64,000 bases of DNA, taken from assembly GCF_016801865.2 (NCBI RefSeq), contig NC_068938.1, positions 113,176,615 through 113,240,614 on the forward strand, written 5' to 3'. This document shows, one piece after another, positions 22,221 through 34,639 of the stretch (within the stretch, counting starts at the first letter, position 1; each line of letters opens with the position of its first letter). The position numbers and the translations under genes are program-made. The notes under the pieces are model-generated. The model made no database searches. It had not been told where the DNA came from and saw only the letters and a program-made list of their open reading frames with translations. Origin of the DNA: Culex pipiens pallens. Taxonomy: Eukaryota > Arthropoda > Insecta > Diptera > Culicidae.

Positions 22221-23205
22221 AGTCATCCCACATATTCGGAACACCCACAAATTCGGAACACTTTTGTGATAATTTGTCAATAGAATGCCAAATGTATCTT
22301 TTCTGTCGAACCTACTATTTTTACGACCTTTATTTAGAGAGCCTATATGGAGAGGCGAAATGTCACTCTCAGGGTTCCAATCGAACTTTCAAATCGGGGT
22401 TCCAATCGAGCAACAAGATCGTGCAAGAACAAGGTTGGAATCAATTTGAAATAATTTTGGCAAAAAACGAGACTTATAACAATAACAAGTATTGTAAAAC
22501 TGTTGTTGATAATAATCTGGTAGTTTTTATTATGTTTGTGCTCGTTCGGTACAAGAAAAGTACCAACCCCAAAGAAAAACTACAAGTTTTTCAACCTTAA
22601 ATTTGAATGACTTTGGGCGTTAAAAATTTCTCCCAGAACATTTCATTTCCCTATGTAGGTTCCTACCTTTATTTGGACAATCTCTTGCCATTTCAGTGGT
22701 AAAAGTAGTACTTTTAAAACAAAAAAGAACTGCATTTCAAGACGATTTTATTCCGAGCAGCAAAACACTGCCTCCAAATTGCCTGTTCCATAATTGTGGT
22801 TTGTTATTGTGCCTCCCACAATTGTGAAACACCTGAATTTTATGATATTTTCAGAAAAAAAAGTTATCAGATCATTCATAAAACATTACTAAGCTCGAGT
22901 TTCATTGGTTTCAGTGTGTGAAGTCATTGTTTTGTGAAAAATATGTACTCCTGGAGAGAACCAAAGTTTGTTTACATCCGTAAGAAAAAAGTGTTCCGAA
23001 TTTGTGGATTTCAAGGGTCAATGTTTTTCTTTAAAAACTTGATATAAAACATAAAAATTTATAGTCGGTCAATACATCAATCGAAAGATCAAGAGAAAAG
23101 CTTTCAGATGAAGGTAAAAGCATATCATTATGTTCAATTATCGATTTGCTCTGATTTTTAAACATTGGCCGATCTGTAAACTGTTCCGAATATGAGGGAT
23201 GACTG
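22221..23205. mobile_element. CAGTCATCCC-ended MITE with TA flanks (Tc1/mariner-pogo type)
   Basis: Begins TA-CAGTCATCCCACATATTCGG near 22219 and ends CCGAATATGAGGGATGACTG-TA near 23207. The tip and subtip (ATTCGGAACA / TGTTCCGAAT) are inverted repeats; the interior is mostly unique. Ends and TA flanks resemble those of F1 and F2. An open frame of 163 codons overlaps its left end but shows no transposase motifs. Confidence 0.7.
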
Positions 23206-23365
23206 TACTTCCTGCATCATTATACCAAAAATTAAGCATTCACTATTTTCACGCTAAGCAAAAGTCTTTGGTCACGGAGATTTATTTGTAGAAAGTTTTG
23301 TTAGTTGAAAATGGCGTTTAAGGTTTTTGATTTTTTGGGTAAATAAGCAGGGGTTTAAATAAAAC

Positions 23366-23752
23366 AGGAATACCAAATTTTGGGCGAATAACAGAGACCA
23401 AAATGTGCCCTTGGTTGCCCAGTAATAGATGGTAAAATACCATGAAATCATACCAAAGTCTTGTATGTGGAAGGGTACAACGATACCAAACCATGTTTCT
23501 CCAAGGGTAAAATAATAACTCAAAATAAAATCATTTCAATACCAAGTTGAGGTCTTCTGGATTTCTGAACATTGCTTGAATACCAAAACTTGGTATTGCC
23601 ATGGTTTTATTTTTAAGTATTCCCGCGCCCTTGGAAAATCAGTTTTTGCTATTTCTGTGGTTTTCCACATTTATGACTTTGGTATGATTTCATGTTACTG
23701 GGCACATTTTGGTCGCTGGTATCTGCACAAGTAATACCGATATTTGGTATTT
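23366..23752. repeat. Inverted repeat with GACCAAAATGTGCCC arms
   Basis: GACCAAAATGTGCCC ... CCATGAAATCATACCAAAG on the left is inverted as CTTTGGTATGATTTCATG ... GGGCACATTTTGGTC on the right. Many TTGGTAT words continue to about 24620, suggesting a larger MITE with poorly defined limits. Confidence 0.5.
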
Positions 23753-25570
23753 GCATGCCATTTTTTAGTGCAGCAGCTGCAGTTAGTGAAAAAAAACGGA
23801 AATGATCCGTATGCAACAGTAGATTACACATCTGATGATTCATTGTTGTTCTTAGTGATATTCTTCACTACATCGAATGCATTTGTCATTGATGAACGGC
23901 CTGTGCTTGAAATTCTTGAAGCTTCTGAAAAATAACAAGATTGAAAAATAAGTCTTATTAAAATGAAACTGGATTGAAATTCACAGAAATTCAATAATCT
24001 GGCGATTGACTCGTTTTTCAAAGTATTTGGTTATCCCGACTTAGAGAAATTTCAACGATTTTACAATTTTTTATGTGGGTATATCAAAAAAAATTAGCTT
24101 AAGCATTTTTGGGTTCCAAGTCATTTTAGCGCAAAATAATTATTTTGTCAAAATTGATCAAAATTTTCCCATTGTTTCAGAGGAATTTTATAAAAGACTT
24201 TAATACCAAAATGTATTATCCTTACTTAGAATTTTTATCACAATTTCAAGTCATTTCTTTAGAGGGTTATCAAAAATGTTTAAAATAAAGTTTGAAATTT
24301 TCGGATTTCAATGAAAGCATTTGATTTGAGAAATAATTTTAGCGCAATATTAATTATTTTGTTCAAATTGGTCTAAAATTTTCCATAGTTTCAGAGGAAT
24401 TTGATAAAACATTTTAATACAAAAATAATACCAAAATGTGGTGTCCGATCATTAACAAATTTTGCAATTTTGCAATATCAAAACAATACCCTAAATTGGT
24501 ATGATACCACATTTTGTTCTTCAATAATCCTTAAGACAAATTTTAAAGGGTTTAGGAATGCCAAAATTTAGTATAGATACATGAGAAAGGTATTATTACG
24601 CATATCCCTTGTTATTTATCCATGATCGGGTATAGGTTTATCATTAATTTTTTTGCAAATTTGTAGAGAAGTCTCTCATCTTTAAAACGCTTTTTAGGGT
24701 TTGTAAATCTGTTTTGATTGTCAAAGGATATTCCACTTTAAAGACTAACCAGAGATATGGATGATTGTGAAAGCGACGAACCTCATCAACTTATCAAATC
24801 AAATGAATAAATGGTGCAGTTTTTTTTATTTCATATATTTTTTTTATATTTAAATAATAAACATAGAAAACTTATAGCTGTCGAAATTCCTAAAACTTTT
24901 GAGCTCTCGGGACGATTACCTCCTTTTGATCGTCTTTGTTTTGACTCCCACCACGTCGAACGCGGCCACACATCATCGGCATCGCCGATAAAAACCGCTC
25001 GATTATCACTGTTAATTATTCCAAACGCCTGAAATTGGTTTGTTGTGACGGCGCACCATGATTTTGAAAATGCGGGAAACAAAGAACCGTTTAAGCAAGA
25101 CGCGTTGAACTACCCCTGGAGCTTTTATTACACTTTTGGCGCTCTCGTCATTAGTGGGCTTCCATATTTCTATACACGTGCGATGCGCTGTGGAGGCCTT
25201 GCACGCGGTGTGTCCTCTAACATGTAGTATTTAGTAGTCGCATTCGATAAAAACAGGTAGTTATTTAGTTGCTGCGGGAATTGAATTGTATGAACGAAGT
25301 ATCAAGAATCTATGGTATTTGCCGACTATCTGTCGGCTTAAATAACTGTAACAACATGTTCTGAGCGAAAGAATGTAACTCTAAAATTCACTGAAGCGTG
25401 CACAGTTTGATTGATAAAACGATTCAAAGTGTAAACTGGGCTAAGAAGCAAATGTCGAATTTATTATCAAAGTTAAGAGTTGTATTGTTAATTTGATTTT
25501 GGTGAACCGCAGTGGATTTTCATGAAATAATTCGTTGGCGTCGAACTGTCAAAAAGTGATCGTGCTGGAT

Positions 25571-25794
25571 ACTTTTCGAAATACAGGAAAAATACGTATT
25601 TTTGTGAAAATTTTCATGAAATAATAATTTTGATGGATAGCTGACATCATCCCGATTTCAAAACACTATATTTTTTTTGATATTTGCATGATTTTTCGTA
25701 CGATTGAAGCCAAAATCCCATAAGCTCTGTGCCTCGGTTATGCACGCCTCGGTTTTGCATCCCCCATATGCGGTGCTAAACCGAGGCATGACTG
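25571..25794. mobile_element. Solo end of an F2-type foldback
   Basis: Homologous to the right-arm terminus of the 34380-46904 element: AAATACAGGAAAAATACGTA, AAAATCCCATAAGCTCTGTG, CCTCGGTTTTGCATCCCCC, ending CCGAGGCATGACTG-TA at 25794-25796. The tandem-repeat arm and the other end are missing. Confidence 0.75.
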
Positions 25795-25806
25795 TAGTTA
25801 AAACTT

Positions 25807-26130
25807 CACTGAAAACCCAACCATGGTAGTTGCTACCATATTGTAGGGTTAAATTGAGAACATGCACCGACGTATTTTTGCAAAAAACATTCCGTGCTTG
25901 GAATGACTGATTAACGCAGTCAGTTTTACTATGTCGAGAGCGGTATGGTAATTTTAACCCTCGATTATGGAGAGAATGATAATGATTTCGTATTTGCTAC
26001 CATGCAATTTTGTGGAAGCATGGTACATTTTACCATATTTGCGTTTACTTTCACCAAAAAGCCACAGTTAATTTAATAAGCAGCATTTTTAGCAAATTTT
26101 CTTAAAACTACCATGGTCGGGCTTTCAGTG
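25807..26130. mobile_element. MITE with CACTGAAA ... CCATGGTA inverted ends
   Basis: CACTGAAAACCCAACCATGG at the left is mirrored by CCATGGTCGGGCTTTCAGTG at the right. Internal TACCAT/ATGGTA words recur. Length about 324 bp; target duplication unclear. Confidence 0.6.
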
Positions 26131-26891
26131 TTAGTTTACGAGAGACTAAAAGAAAAACATTGAGATAAAAAGTTGTTTTAGTGTAAAATTTTATCAGGAA
26201 CGCGATGATGAGGTCAAAACTGAAAATATGCGCTCTAAGACCGTTGCAAATATTTTTGAATGTTTCAAATCGGTCCGAAAAATCAGGGGCAAATTTTTTT
26301 TCAAAAAACTTCTAAAATTTCATGGAAATAGAAGTCTTAATATCAACTGAAAACAATGTGAAATGCATTTTCCTGCGTTTAAAGTCATATTTAGAATGTC
26401 TGGGATCGACCAAAAACATATCTAATTTTTGTGAAATTCCATTGCACAGCAATGCAAAAAGTTTTTTTTTCGGCTAAAAAAAAGGTCGTCAATAAAATAC
26501 AGATGTAAAATAAATTTTAAAATTCTTTTTTTATTCAAAGTGTGAATACCATGGCTTGTTACTTAAATTTTTATATATTTTTATTTTATTGGCCAGATTT
26601 GACAAAAATAAACTTCAAAAAATATTTGCAACGGCCAGTGAAAATTAAGCAACAAGTGTTCATTTGTGCAACAAACACTGAAAACAGGTTCGGATTGGAC
26701 ATTTCTTACTGTTAATCCTGCTTTGATTTGTGATTGGACCAATAAAACAACGAATAAATATTAAAACGTTCGACCTATCAGACAAAAAGTTTAATTTTTG
26801 ACGCTGGAGAATGTTATATCAAAAACTAGGACCAGGGTTCTCATGAGCGCGTCATTAAGAAATTTTTTCTCCATTCAACCCACAGAGCATC

Positions 26892-28169
26892 ATGACTGGC
26901 GAACAGAAAGGCATCGTGCTCGTGACCGGCGGAGCCGGATACATTGGATCGCACACGGTCGTGTCTCTGCTCGAAGCCGGCTACAGCGTGGTCGCTCTGG
27001 ATAACTTTACAAATTCGGTCAACTCGAACAAGAACGATTCCGTTGCGCTCAAGAGGGTCGAAACGATCACCGGCAAGCCGATCACGTTCTACCGGTGCGA
27101 TCTGCTGGACAAGGACGCGGTGGAGGCCATCTTTAAGGCGCACAAGATCGAGTCCGTAATTCACTTTGCCGCGTTGAAGGCGGTCGGGGAGTCGATGACC
27201 AACCCGTTGCTGTACTACAAGAACAACATGATCGGCATGATCAACCTGCTGGAGGTGATGGACAGCCACGGCATCTACAAGATGGTCTTTTCAAGCTCGT
27301 GCACGGTTTACGGCGAGCCGGAGCGGCTTCCGATCACGGAGGAGAATCCGACGGGGAATGTGACGAACGTTTACGGGCGGACAAAGTACTTTATCGAGGA
27401 GATGTTGAAGGACGCGGTGCGGGCAGATGCCAAGTGGAACATCATTGCGTTGCGATACTTTAACCCGGTTGGCGCGCACAAATCCGGTATGATCGGGGAA
27501 GATCCCACCAAGCAGTTTACCAACCTTATGCCGTACATCAGCCAGGTGGCGATCGGGAAGAAGGACGTGCTGACCATTTTCGGTAACGATTACAACACTC
27601 CGGATGGAACGGGTGAGATTTTTAGATTTATGGGTATGGGTTATTGATTTTTTCTAAAATGGCTGTTGCATACTTTTAGGCGTTCGCGATTACGTTCACG
27701 TCATGGACCTGGCAACTGGCCACGTGGCAGCTTTGAATAAACTCGATCGAGAGCATTTGGGATTGAAGGTTGGTAGCTGGGTTTTGGAACAAGGAATCTG
27801 TATTAAATTAATTTCAAATTTCAGATGTACAACCTGGGCACCGGCAAGGGCATTTCCGTGATGGAACTGATTCAAACATTTGAGCGGGTGAACAAGGTTA
27901 AAATTCCGTACGTAATCCAAGAGCGACGCGCGGGTGATATTTCCGCGATGTATGCTAACGCGACGCTGGCGGAAACGGAACTGGGCTGGAAAGCGGTCCA
28001 CACGGTCGATGAGATGTGTAAGTTAATCAGACGGCACAGAGCACACAGATCATCGATAATCTTGATAAACATTAATTTAAAATCTCTCTTTCCAGGTGAA
28101 GACTTTTGGCGATGGCAGCAGATGAACCCGAACGGATACAAAGGCGAACACATGAACGGTCATCATTGA
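26892..28169 (+). CDS. Gale: UDP-glucose 4-epimerase
   Basis: Four coding exons (26892-27612, 27680-27768, 27825-28017, 28096-28169) total 1,077 nt, 358 residues, with GT-AG introns of 56-78 bp and consistent phase. The enzyme interconverts UDP-galactose and UDP-glucose (and usually the N-acetyl sugars in animals) in the cytosolic Leloir pathway, using tightly bound NAD+. It is a short-chain dehydrogenase/reductase. The Rossmann motif TGGAGYIG is at residues 12-19; the catalytic YxxxK is Y161/K165 (VYGRTKYF), with S136 in [37 protein letters not shown] and ELGW.A..TVDEMC follow in family order, ending in [11 protein letters not shown]. Length is close to that of animal Gale (about 350). The ATG is chosen because an acceptor lies just upstream and the family N-terminus fits. 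A tail-to-tail neighbour begins 87 bp downstream. AATAAA at 28412-28417 may end the transcript inside that neighbour. Confidence 0.97.
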
Positions 28170-28255
28170 TTTAATCGGCTCCGGTTCAAAAAGATAGTTT
28201 TAGCATCAGCGGAGCTGTTTCCCAGCAGCCGTCGTCGTATTTACTATTTATTGCT

Positions 28256-31200
28256 CTACACACGTTTTACTACGTCAAACAGGTTGGCATTTTGCAGTTT
28301 TAGCACTTCGGTTCCCACCGAGGTAAAGTTCGGATAGACATTTCTGGCAAATATCTCCAGGCACTTTGGTCGCTCAGGAAGTAGACTTTCAAACAGATCT
28401 GCAAAGGAAACAATAAACGATACTGTTGTCACGACTTATGCGAATTTTATTTTGATCGACATTACCTACGAGGGGTGGCTTGTTCGAGTGGAACGCACTT
28501 GGGACGCTGTAGATGAATCTCTCCTTCGGAATCTCAAACGTCGTATTGTTTTCACCCACAGCAATGAATATCTGCTCATAAGGTTGCTTCTTGTTGCTTC
28601 CGTTGAAGGCACAGACGGGTTCTCCAAACTTTGTGACTTTCACCCAGTACCAATTTGCTACCAGTTTAAGTTTCCACTTTGTGCAGAAATTTTCCCGAAT
28701 TGCAGCAACATGAGTTGGCGAATTCGTGCACCAAATCGCAACGATTGTGTTTTCATGAACATAATCCCCCAATGGAATATTTCCAATGCTATTATTGTCC
28801 AGCATTTGATACGAAATCTTACTATTAACGGCTTTCGTCCTCCGGATGTACTTATTCCACCACGGCGGATCCAGCACAACAAAATCGAACCGATCGTCAG
28901 GCGCTAGCAAGTTCGCTAAATTACTCACTTCAGAGTTGAAGAACCGACAGTTGGGAGGGATGAGAAACGATTGACTGGCGAACTCGGCCAGCACTACAAA
29001 CTGCGTGCTGTTGGCGCCATTGTACGATTTACTGGGGTCGTAACGGTCATCCCGGTTGAAGCCATCCACAAACTCGAGAGCGGTTCGGTTATCACATTCT
29101 TCGGTGGGAGCTGGTAGGTTGTTCAATTTTAGGAATTCCGTATGATTGGATCGAACCTAATAAAAAAGAGAACATTTAATTGCATAAGCTGTTGATAAAA
29201 TACCGATTACACGGCACAAAAATGCAAAAAGATTAAGACGCCTATAAAGCTGATTTGTGATAATTTATTTTCGAAAAATGTATTTAAGATTCGATGAAAA
29301 AAAATGTCTTTACTGAAATTCAAATGATTTTTAATATACCCGAACAAGCTAAAACAGATTCTATGCACAAAGGAGTGCATTTTTAATTATTTCAGCTTCG
29401 GAAGAATACTTAAAATTTCATTAGAATTTTGAAGTTATTGAAAAAGGGTGTCTTGCAAAAAATCGAGCTAATGCTAGCTTACAAAAACTGACCTGAAGTT
29501 TTCTTGCAAGTAGTTATCTTGCAAATAGGGTACGTTATCCATTGGTGGCCCCTTTTCCTATAGTGGACCCTCTGAAGGGTTTTTGATGAAAAAATCAATA
29601 AAATCACAATTTCAAGCGTGTTTTTGTCTACAAATCTATTATTTGACATGTTCAGCATGATTTAAATCAATGTTGACTGATATTGAATTGTCCTTTTCAC
29701 CAAAATAAGTGTTTTGAGTTCGACATCTGAAATCAGCCATGGCCCCTAGCATTTTCACAACAAAACTGCTTTTATATTTTATGATTGAATTAACTATCCA
29801 ATCATTTTTTGACTGATTATTCAACTTCAGCAGGTCGAAATAATGTAAGCTTAAGAAACTTTACTAAAATAAAGCGAAGAACTGCTCATTTTCGAGCAAA
29901 AATTAGGGGGGTCCAATATAGGACAACGAAAATCCAAACTTTTCCAAAAGTGGACCCCTGTTAATTTAACTTACAAAAATAAAGAAAACTGTGTATTTAA
30001 GCAAAAGTTTCTCTTAAACATACAATAAATGTTGTAATCAACCTAAACACATATTTTTTTCAATTATGAGTATAAATTTAGCTGTTTTCATGTTAAAAGT
30101 ACCAAATATGCTGAAGCTGAAAGAATTTATAATTAATCAAAACTATAGTTAATGGTACTTAACTGAAGCATCATAGTTGCAGTTTGAAATGATATTTTTT
30201 AATAATAAATCAATAACAAAACATTATTTTTAAATAAACATGCGTGGTTTTATCAGCAACTGTAAACAAATCTATTGTTTAGTTTCGGTCAATCATTTAT
30301 GTAATTAATATGGAAAAAAAATGCATCAAAATTACTTTTTTTAATTATTTGTATGTTTACAGTGGCTTTTGAAACGTTTTCTCTGATCTTTTTTCGGAAA
30401 TAAATGTGTTTAAATGTCTGTTAGGTTTTTTGTTGTTTAAAGCCAAATTTGTTAACAAAACACATTTGTTCATGATGAAAAGTGAGCAAAATCCATCTTT
30501 TATTCTTTTATTCATTATATCTATCATTAGACCTACACAATGTATCAAAACATCAAATATCGGTTAAATTTGGTATAAAAATAACAGTTTGCTTATAGTG
30601 CACCCGGGTCCACAATCGGATTATGGACCCGGGTCCACTATAGGAAAAGGGGGTCCATAACCGGCAAAAAAAACTTTTGTTTCAAATGGCTATTTTTCTG
30701 CTCAAAAACAAAAAACTGATGAAACAAATACTCAATATTGTTCAAAACACTTCAGATTCCATTATTTTGTTCAAAGGGTTATGAAAAAGTGCTTAAAATA
30801 TTGAAAATTTGTGAAAAATGTGCTTCGGCTCTACTAGGGGGTCCACTAATGGTTAAAATACTCCAGTTGAGCTGACATTGTCTTGCAAAAATCGTTTTGA
30901 TCTTGCACAAAGTTATTTAAAGCCGTTTCAAAGAAAAATGTCACATGTCAACCCTTGATTTCTTTGTAGCGTGCGGACATTTTTCTCTGAATCGGCTATA
31001 ACAAAAATTGAAGTTATCTTTTCAAAAGTTATCTTGAAAAAAAAAAATAGCTGAAGTCATCTTACGAAAATTCGACCAGAAGTTATTTTACAAAAACTGA
31101 AGTTATCTTGCAAAAAGTTTTCTTGAAGATTCGATCATTTTGAAAAAAATGCTGTAAGATAATGGAGCACTTTTATTTGTTTGCCCCCGTTTTGATAGTA

Positions 31201-32110
31201 AACAAAAATTATCAGTTTTTGTTAGTTTGCTCAATTTTGGTGCATATTTTAGGTTTTCAAATATTTTCATACTAAATTTGTTATATTTTGAACACAACCA
31301 ATTGCTGTAATTTACAGAAAATCAATATTATTTTGTACTTTTTGGACACCCCCTTAACAATTCTAGAACAAATTTCTGAGGATGGTGGGGCAATTGTCCC
31401 ATGTTGCCCCACCCTGTGCACGCTAGTGTGTGCGGTACAAAAAAGGGTTTAAATAATAATAAAGCCAATGCAAATATTTTTCAAAGTTTTTGTCCCTCTG
31501 CTCTGGTTGAGGTTGAGGGGGAAGGAGGCAAATAAAATATAATAATTGAAAATACAAGCCAGAATTTCATTAGTTCAATGAAACAATGGAAAATGAATTA
31601 AACACAGGAATAGTTGATATGCAATCATAAGTTTTTTTTTTTAAATGAAAGATTAGACAAAATCAAAATTTGTAAAAAAAAACTTTTCGCATCGAAAATT
31701 AAACTCAAACATGCTAAACATAATTCTGAACGCATACGAATGCATTTAAAATTAATTTCAGTTGATTTCACTTAAATTTCCATTGAAACGTCATCATTTT
31801 TATTAATCTCGGTTTGTTTTATTAAGTTTTATGAATCTGTTAGAAAACGATTGTTACGTACTTTTTCCGTCGTTTCATCAAACACTTCCGCAACCTTTTT
31901 CCTTTTCGACCTTTGTCGGTTCACATCTTGACCGACATCATCACTGACGGTAGTTTTTCTATCGTACGGCGATACAATATGAAACAGTTGTGATTTCAAC
32001 GAAGCACTAACCACACTATCATCGTAAAACTTATAGTTGGAATAAATCTTGTCCACAGCAGCCTTATGGTCCAAAAGTACTACTGTATCCGACAACAACT
32101 GGTAGCCCAT
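28256..32110 (-). CDS. METTL4-type MT-A70 adenine N6-methyltransferase
   Basis: Three minus-strand exons: 32110-31862, 29156-28466 and 28398-28256 (stop TAG), 1,083 nt, 360 residues. Junction phases are 0 and 1, with GT-AG borders (donors GTACGT and GTAATG). Family evidence: the catalytic DPPW at residues 179-182 (FVVLDPPWWNK), downstream ANWYWVKVTKFGEPV, SNKKQPYEQIF and SVPSAFHSNKPPLV, then LEIFARN.YPNFTSVG.EVLK, all in METTL4 order. Known members methylate adenine N6 in RNA (the internal m6Am of U2 snRNA in mammals and flies), with reported DNA activity. The N-terminus resembles METTL4 (LLDH...KIY; a basic RSKRKK stretch). The start chosen is the first in-frame ATG (CCAATGG). A plus-strand TTTATT at 28247-28252 gives an AATAAA just past the stop. 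Intron 1 (2.7 kb) holds a foldback. The gene is divergent from PAP2 exon 1A. Confidence 0.9.
29528..30864. mobile_element. Foldback-like element with GGTGGCCCC/GTGGACCC ends in METTL4 intron 1
   Basis: GGGTACGTTATCCATTGGTGG at the left mirrors CCACTAATGGTTAAAATACTCC at the right. Internal copies of GGGTCCACTATAGG occur near 29562-29575, 29908, 29950 and 30600-30655 in both orientations. Arms are short and the interior AT-rich. Surrounding DNA has repeated GTTATCTTGCAAA words on both sides (29505-29530; 30885-31110). Confidence 0.55.
31348..31428. repeat. Partial copy of the hAT-type MITE
   Basis: GACACCCCCTTAACAATTCT through GGTGGGGCAATTG to CACGCTAGTG is homologous to the right half of the 155-bp MITE at 11617-11771. 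A left terminus was not found. Confidence 0.65.
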
Positions 32111-32161
32111 TGGAGTTGTAGTCGGTTTGCTTAAAATGTGTAACTTAAGCCGGCCTTGCAC

Positions 32162-32940
32162 TTGGAAAGTCTATTTGTAAACAATCATCAATGATTGTGA
32201 TAGTTTTATTATTTGACACCAGAATGCGCGGCATTTACGGTTTACACACATACAAATAAAAAAGTTTCCTTATTTCGCCACGAGATGTCACTTTAATTTT
32301 AAACTACAGCCATGTTTGACCTATTATTTACCACAAAAGTATAAATCAAACTTTATATGGTTCATACGTGGGAGTGAATACCATAACTTATATTGTTTTA
32401 CAAGCAACATGTTAAACTGTTCAGTTATTTTTTAAAATGATTTATCCCAGAATATTGTATGGTAATTTAGATTTTTGTTAAAATTATTTTTTTTTTTATA
32501 AAAATATGAATAACATTTTATCAAAGTTTTTTTATTCATTTCTTGACAATTTCAACAGTTTGCAAGTTCAAAATAGGCCAACTAACCATTCCTAATACAT
32601 ACGTACAAGCTATCAGCTGATTCCAATTCACACAAACCACCGCAAGTAACTGTCAAATTTTCATTCATGAAACTTACACACACTCGCACATTCATTCACG
32701 AAGCGGTCGCTTCCAATAGGATCAGTGAATCAAGCAAACGGGACCAGCACTAGTGTTGTGAAAATTCGTGTTGGAACACCAAAAAACACACTTATTTTAA
32801 TTCACAATTTTCACGTCAATTAGAATCATTGCCCGATGATTTCGTTCTTGTGGTTTGTGGTTTATGTAACAAGTGACTAGTTAACGTCGCACATTAATCG
32901 ATTAGAGAAGAATAAGAAAAGGTGAAAAGCGTCGTTCAAC
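32162..32940. promoter_or_regulatory. Divergent promoter region of METTL4 and PAP2 (distal)
   Basis: A region of 830 bp separates the METTL4 start (32110, -) from the distal PAP2 first coding exon (32941, +). It is unique-looking, with a GC-richer patch at 32630-32760 containing an initiator-like TCAGTG near 32721. It probably holds both promoters and the 5'UTRs. No TATA box is obvious. Confidence 0.4.
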
Positions 32941-33058
32941 ATGTTGCAGAAGGGTCACCAATCCAACGCGGTGATCAGCTCATTCGATGGTGTGATGAAG
33001 AGCCGAACGTTCCTATTGGTCCGCCGGCTGGTTACGCTTCGAAGGGTCATAACGATAC
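32941..33058 (+). CDS. PAP2 lipid phosphate phosphatase, alternative first coding exon A
   Basis: ATG in a good dipteran context (CAACATG) opens 39 codons plus one base, ending at a consensus donor (GTGAGT at 33059). The N-terminus begins MLQKGHQSNAV and ends RRLVTLRRVITI. Phase 1 matches the acceptor at 60323 exactly, giving ...VITI-L-VLFIAVSEFGWF, which completes the first membrane helix of the phosphatase. With the common exons it would make a 316-residue isoform with a more basic N-terminus than isoform B. No other downstream gene on this strand accepts this exon in an obvious way. The intron would be 27.3 kb. The link is by phase and sense, not by a transcript. Confidence 0.6.
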
Positions 33059-33064
33059 GTGAGT

Positions 33065-34379
33065 ACCTACGCCACGATTAATTGCAAAAATCTTTCATTT
33101 ACTCGTAATTGAGATACGGCAGTAACTGAACTAAGATTTGTTATCTTTGTTGAGTTTTTATCTTGCTGTCAAACTTACCTAGTTATTTTTGGAGGTTTTT
33201 CGAGAATCAACAGGTTTCGTTACCAAATTCCTAAAGGTCAAAGAAAAATCATACAAAATCATTCATTGAACATTTTACGGTAGTTATTTCGCAATGTTGG
33301 AGGAAAATTGTATCAAATCATATCAATTTAAATTTTTAGGTAACTTACAGACTTTCGATTGGCTTAATATGTTTTATCACTGACTCTCATTAAAAAAAAT
33401 GATAGAAATGGGAATGAGAATATAAAAATAAAAATTTTAAAGTACAATTATTCAGTACGTCGTTTAAATCCAATTCACCCACAAAAGATGTCCAAGTTGC
33501 CCAAAAATAGTGTCTAAATAACTAAAAGAACTCGCAGCTTACTCTAGAAATACCTATATATTTTTTAAATAATTTTGTGAGGGTAATTTGGACCTCTTTA
33601 AGCATTTTCTTAATTACATTTCGTCGGTGTCGTTATCGTTTACAACCCAGCGTCGATTTATAAGCTAGGTAATTGAATTAAATTTGAAATTTGAAAATTC
33701 AAGCGGTTGCGCAAATTGAGGATTTTATCATTTGGTCCAATATTTTGGAGGTTTTTTAGACTCCAAAATGCGATCAAAACATACGTTGCTGATTAAATGA
33801 ACTAAATTATTTTATTTTATTCTTCAAATATTATATTTCCCTCCCAATAAAACAGCTGTGGAATGCTTTTTTTCATTTAAACTGCAAAGACACAGTCTCT
33901 AGCTAAACGAATGAAAACATTACACATGTCCAGCAGTTTTTTATCTGTCATGTTCCATCTGACCATTTCAAATAAACAGCACACAATACAATAAACGTTT
34001 CTCTCATCTGTTTTATCGACATTTTTGCTTGAGTTCTCGTGTGATATTGATACGTTCAATTTATTTCATTTTGAGTGAAATCAACCTCGTACAGCTAACA
34101 CACAATAAGTCAGTTTTCTGTAATAAGGCAGTTGAAAATATTTTTATTATTTTTTGTCCAGTTGTTTTGCAATCTTTAGCTTCCAAAATTTCTAAGTAGG
34201 GCAAATATACCCATTTTAATCACACTAAGCCGTTCGACCAATTCTCATTATTGAAGAAAACAAAATTTCGTGATTTTTGTTTGCGATGCTATACATTGGA
34301 ATTTCATAAAAATTTAAAATGTTTTTTTACCAGCCAAAATATGCTAATGACACATTCTCCGGGCTAGTACAGACGTGCC
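33065..34379. other. Intron sequence, nothing recognised
   Basis: AT-rich, no conserved frame, no inverted repeat found. Treated as the start of the long PAP2 intron. Confidence 0.5.
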
Positions 34380-34639
34380 TCGGTTTAGCACCGCATATGG
34401 GGGATGCAAAACCGAGGCGTGCACAGGCACAGAGCTTATGGGATTTTGGCTATATATGGGAGACATTGGCTTTAATCGTACGAAAAATCATGCAAACATC
34501 AAAAATTATAGTGTTTTGGAATCGGGATGATGTCAGCTATCCATTAAAATAATTATTTCATGAAAGTTTTCACAAAAATACGTATTTTTCCTGTATTTCG
34601 AAAATGCATATTTTTTTCCTAAAGAAACCAACAATATAT

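Larger units (their letters stand above)
21101..26885 (+). other. Inferred 5'UTR intron of Gale, repeat-filled
   Basis: No conserved gene is seen. The region contains a pogo-like MITE (22221-23205), inverted repeats rich in TTGGTAT words (about 23370-23750, and further such words to 24620), a fragment of a foldback (25571-25794) and a MITE (25807-26130). A GC-richer, unrecognised block lies at about 24900-25230. Everything else is AT-rich. Confidence 0.45.

Noticed and set aside
22109..22600. 163-codon open frame
   Set aside because: Straddles the edge of a pogo-like MITE and has AT-driven composition with no transposase motif.
26841..27269. 142-codon open frame antisense to Gale
   Set aside because: Shadow of the strongly conserved, GC-rich Gale exon; no independent features.
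28452..28907. 151-codon open frame on the plus strand
   Set aside because: Antisense shadow of METTL4 exon 2.
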